Assembly: GCA_020722305.1 (NCBI GenBank)
Contig: DYLB01000100.1
Coordinates: forward strand, 1-7,334
From: Anaerolinea thermophila
Lineage (GTDB): Bacteria; Chloroflexota; Anaerolineae; Anaerolineales; Villigracilaceae
DNA length: 7,334 nucleotides
Direction of reading: 5' to 3'
Part shown: positions 5,853 through 7,334 of the stretch, piece after piece
How the letters are laid out: each line of letters opens with the position of its first letter
Numbering within the stretch: position 1 is the first letter of the stretch
Position numbers and translations under genes: made by a program
The notes under the pieces: generated by a model
Seen by the model: only the letters and a program-made list of their open reading frames with translations
Database searches by the model: none
What the model was told of the DNA's origin: nothing

Positions 5853-6755
5853 TCAGTTCTTTCCACAAGTGCAGTCCCCGTTATCATGCCTGTCGCACGG
5901 GCCTTCAGATTTGCGGCGCAGGGCTTCCAGTTCGTCCCACGGTTCGATCTCGCTGCGCTGGAATTCGTGAACGCTGCGGCGTTCTTCCGTTTCGATCAAG
6001 ACCAATACCGCGTCCCGCAAGGGGTAGACATCCACCACCTTGCCCTCGCCTTTGGGCGTGACCACCCGCTTGTTGCGCTTCGGCAGGGTCTTGCGGGCCT
6101 CGGCATATTGTTCGTACTCGTAGATCAGGCAGCAGCGCAGACGTCCACACATGCCGGTGATCTCGGAGGGGGTGAGCGAGATGCCCTGCTCCTTGGCCAT
6201 CTTGATCGAGATCGGGCTGAAGTCGGTCAGGAATTTGGAGCAGCATCGGGTCTCCAGGCCGCAGGCCCCCATCCCGCCCAGGATTTTCGCCACGTCCCGC
6301 GGGCCGATCTGGCGCATGTCCACCTGCGACTGAGGGAATTTTTTCTGCATGTCCTTGCGCAGGGATTTGAGATCAACCTTGTCCTCGGTCTCGGTGCTGT
6401 ACATGAAGGTCAGACGCGAGCCGTCGAAGGCGTATTCGGCTGCCACGATCTTGACCGGGAGCCTGAGTTCGCTGGCGCGGGCGCGGCACTCGATCATGGC
6501 TTCGGTCTGTTTGGCCTGCCAGGTCTGTTTGAGTAGCAGGTCACGCGGGGTGGCGCGCCGCTCGACGGTCTTCCACTGGCCTTCGGGAGGGGATGCCGGT
6601 TCTGCGAGTTTGGTCACCACTTCGCCGAGCTGTTTGCCGCGGCTGGTCTCGACGATCACGTGGTCGCCTACCTGTAAATCGGATATGGGGCTGGCGTCGA
6701 AATGATACACCTTGCCCACTCGCGTGAGTCGGATACCTACAATATTTGGTTGCAT
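5853..6755 (-). CDS. ricT: RicT/YaaT-like PSP1-domain protein
   Basis: PSP1-superfamily protein, 300 aa. The Bacillus homologue RicT (YaaT) works with RicA and RicF in a complex that carries two [4Fe-4S] clusters, assists RNase Y in mRNA maturation and affects biofilm and sporulation; neither partner is visible here. The N-terminus (about 4-50) is a beta-rich region with VGDHVIVETSRGKQLGEVV. The diagnostic core is MGACGLETRCCSKFL (162-176), then FSPISIKMAKEQ (179-190) and GMCGRLRCCLIYEYEQY (201-217), with Cys165, 171, 172, 203, 208 and 209 as likely cluster ligands. A tail with CDRHDNGDCTC (287-297) adds three cysteines. The start at 6755 fits the family (MQPNIVGIRL) and sits 6 nt behind a TATAAT. 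The longer frame to 6812 would translate through the upstream terminator hairpin. Confidence 0.93.
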   Translation of the reverse strand: MQPNIVGIRLTRVGKVYHFDASPISDLQVGDHVIVETSRGKQLGEVVTKLAEPASPPEGQWKTVERRATPRDLLLKQTWQAKQTEAMIECRARASELRLPVKIVAAEYAFDGSRLTFMYSTETEDKVDLKSLRKDMQKKFPQSQVDMRQIGPRDVAKILGGMGACGLETRCCSKFLTDFSPISIKMAKEQGISLTPSEITGMCGRLRCCLIYEYEQYAEARKTLPKRNKRVVTPKGEGKVVDVYPLRDAVLVLIETEERRSVHEFQRSEIEPWDELEALRRKSEGPCDRHDNGDCTCGKN

Positions 6756-6767
6756 GAACAGATTATA
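6756..6767 (-). promoter_or_regulatory. promoter of ricT giving a leaderless or near-leaderless mRNA
   Basis: A perfect -10 box TATAAT (6767-6762) is followed by CTGTTC and then the ATG at 6755. Transcription would therefore start at or next to the A of the start codon. No Shine-Dalgarno sequence could fit in the transcript. The best -35 candidate, GTGACC, is weak (4 of 6, 15-bp spacing) and lies within the terminator stem. The box lies on the T-rich tail of the Mrp terminator. Confidence 0.7.
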
Positions 6768-6806
6768 AAACAAAAAGAAGTAGGTCACGTTTAAAACGTG
6801 ACCTAC
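6768..6806 (-). terminator. intrinsic terminator of the Mrp gene
   Basis: GTAGGTCACGTTT (6780-6792) and AAACGTGACCTAC (6794-6806) are perfect 13-nt inverted arms around a single base. The hairpin would fold with a stem of about 10-11 bp. On the minus strand it is followed at once by TTCTTTTTGTTTTAT. It lies 15 nt beyond the Mrp stop codon. On the plus strand no T-tract follows, so it acts on the minus strand only. Confidence 0.85.
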
Positions 6807-6821
6807 GGACATGGGATTATC

Positions 6822-7334
6822 TTACCCGACGATATTGATTGTCGGCGCGCTGTCTTGACCGAGAGCCTCGACGCTGATGCGGGCGGCCACCGCTTCGGCC
6901 ATGGACTTCAGGGCGGCCGCGGCCTCCGAATCGGGATTCGCCACGACGACCGGTTTGCCGTTATCCCCGCTAAGGCGCACTTCGGAGACCATCGGGACCG
7001 CGCCGAGGAAGGGCACGTCGTAGCGTTGGGCCAGCGCTTCGCCGCCGCCAGAGCCGAAGAACTCGCCGCGCATGTTCTCGACCACGCCCAAAATCGGCAC
7101 TTCGAGGCTGCGGAACATCTCCAGGCCGCGGCTGGCATCTTCGAGCGAGACGGCCTGCGGGATGGTGACGATGACCACGCCAGAGAGCGGGAGGGCCTGG
7201 GCCAGCGAGAGCGGGGCGTCGCCGGTGCCGGGCGGCAGGTCAATGATGAGATAGTCGAGTTCGCCCCAGTCCACGTCGCTCAGGAACTGGCGGATGGCCG
7301 AGTTGAGCATCGGGCCGCGCCAGATGAGCGGCTG
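6822..7334 (-). CDS. mrp: Mrp/NBP35-family P-loop ATPase, C-terminal part (5' end outside window)
   Basis: Iron-sulfur cluster carrier family of the MinD/Mrp ATPases. The last 170 residues are visible, and the reading frame stays open to the window edge through QPLIWRGPM, a typical family string. DYLIIDLPPGTGDAPLSL is the Walker B/switch region. IPQAVSLEDASRGLEMF and PILGVVENM follow, then FGSGGGEALAQ. In standard Mrp proteins a CxxC pair between VENM and FGxGGGE holds the bridging [4Fe-4S] cluster at the dimer interface. Here ENM is joined to FGSGGG by only RGEF (7041-7079), and no Cys occurs in the visible part. ATPase function is likely and cluster carriage doubtful. The Walker A loop and any N-terminal DUF59 domain are out of view. 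A strong terminator follows. Confidence 0.92.
   Translation of the reverse strand, partial: QPLIWRGPMLNSAIRQFLSDVDWGELDYLIIDLPPGTGDAPLSLAQALPLSGVVIVTIPQAVSLEDASRGLEMFRSLEVPILGVVENMRGEFFGSGGGEALAQRYDVPFLGAVPMVSEVRLSGDNGKPVVVANPDSEAAAALKSMAEAVAARISVEALGQDSAPTINIVG

Noticed and set aside
5784..6536. Plus-strand open frame (250 codons) opposite ricT
   Set aside because: Antisense shadow; the cysteine-rich RicT core on the other strand is the real gene.
6756..6812. N-terminal extension of ricT from an ATG at 6812
   Set aside because: The extra 19 codons translate the terminator hairpin, its T-rich tail and the TATAAT box. The family start fits the ATG at 6755.

Overview
The window is a GC-rich bacterial chromosome segment in which every convincing gene lies on the minus strand. 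Read in the direction of transcription (high to low coordinates) the order is: the 3' part of an Mrp/NBP35-type P-loop ATPase (cut by the window edge), a RicT/PSP1-family protein, a small unrecognised protein, a PIG-L/LmbE-type zinc deacetylase, an M20-family amidohydrolase, a cNMP-binding plus GGDEF diguanylate cyclase, and a Wzz/BY-kinase polysaccharide co-polymerase. Gene content, the dispersed palindromic and CCGTG-type intergenic repeats, and a start codon sitting directly behind a TATAAT box suggest a member of the Chloroflexota (Anaerolineae-like). That is an inference from style, with no rRNA or marker gene to confirm it.

The layout suggests three transcription blocks. Block 1 is the Mrp gene, closed by a strong intrinsic terminator at 6768-6806. 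Block 2 starts from a TATAAT box embedded at the end of that terminator and holds ricT, the 115-residue unknown protein (6-nt gap) and the PIG-L deacetylase (26-nt gap). It ends in a weak terminator-like hairpin. Block 3 starts from a promoter-like site near 4470 and holds the amidohydrolase and the diguanylate cyclase, whose stop and start codons abut (TGAATG). The BY-kinase follows after a 159-213 nt gap that has its own promoter-like sequence.

Functionally, block 3 plus the kinase fits surface-polysaccharide control: a c-di-GMP synthase with a plausible cyclic-nucleotide sensor lies immediately upstream of a tyrosine autokinase that regulates chain length and export of exopolysaccharide. 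Mrp and RicT both belong to families connected with iron-sulfur clusters. Here Mrp lacks the usual CxxC cluster ligands and RicT has an extra C-terminal cysteine group.

The non-coding parts are unusually rich in repeats: a 15-bp tandem array and a palindrome that provides the stop codon of the kinase gene (1-85), two copies of a 9-bp-periodic CCGTG repeat placed about 40 nt upstream of two gene starts, and a block of three consecutive small hairpins (4562-4619). I see no RNA gene, CRISPR array, transposase or defence system, and nothing I would call a new multi-gene system. The points of interest are variant proteins and regulatory or repeat architecture.
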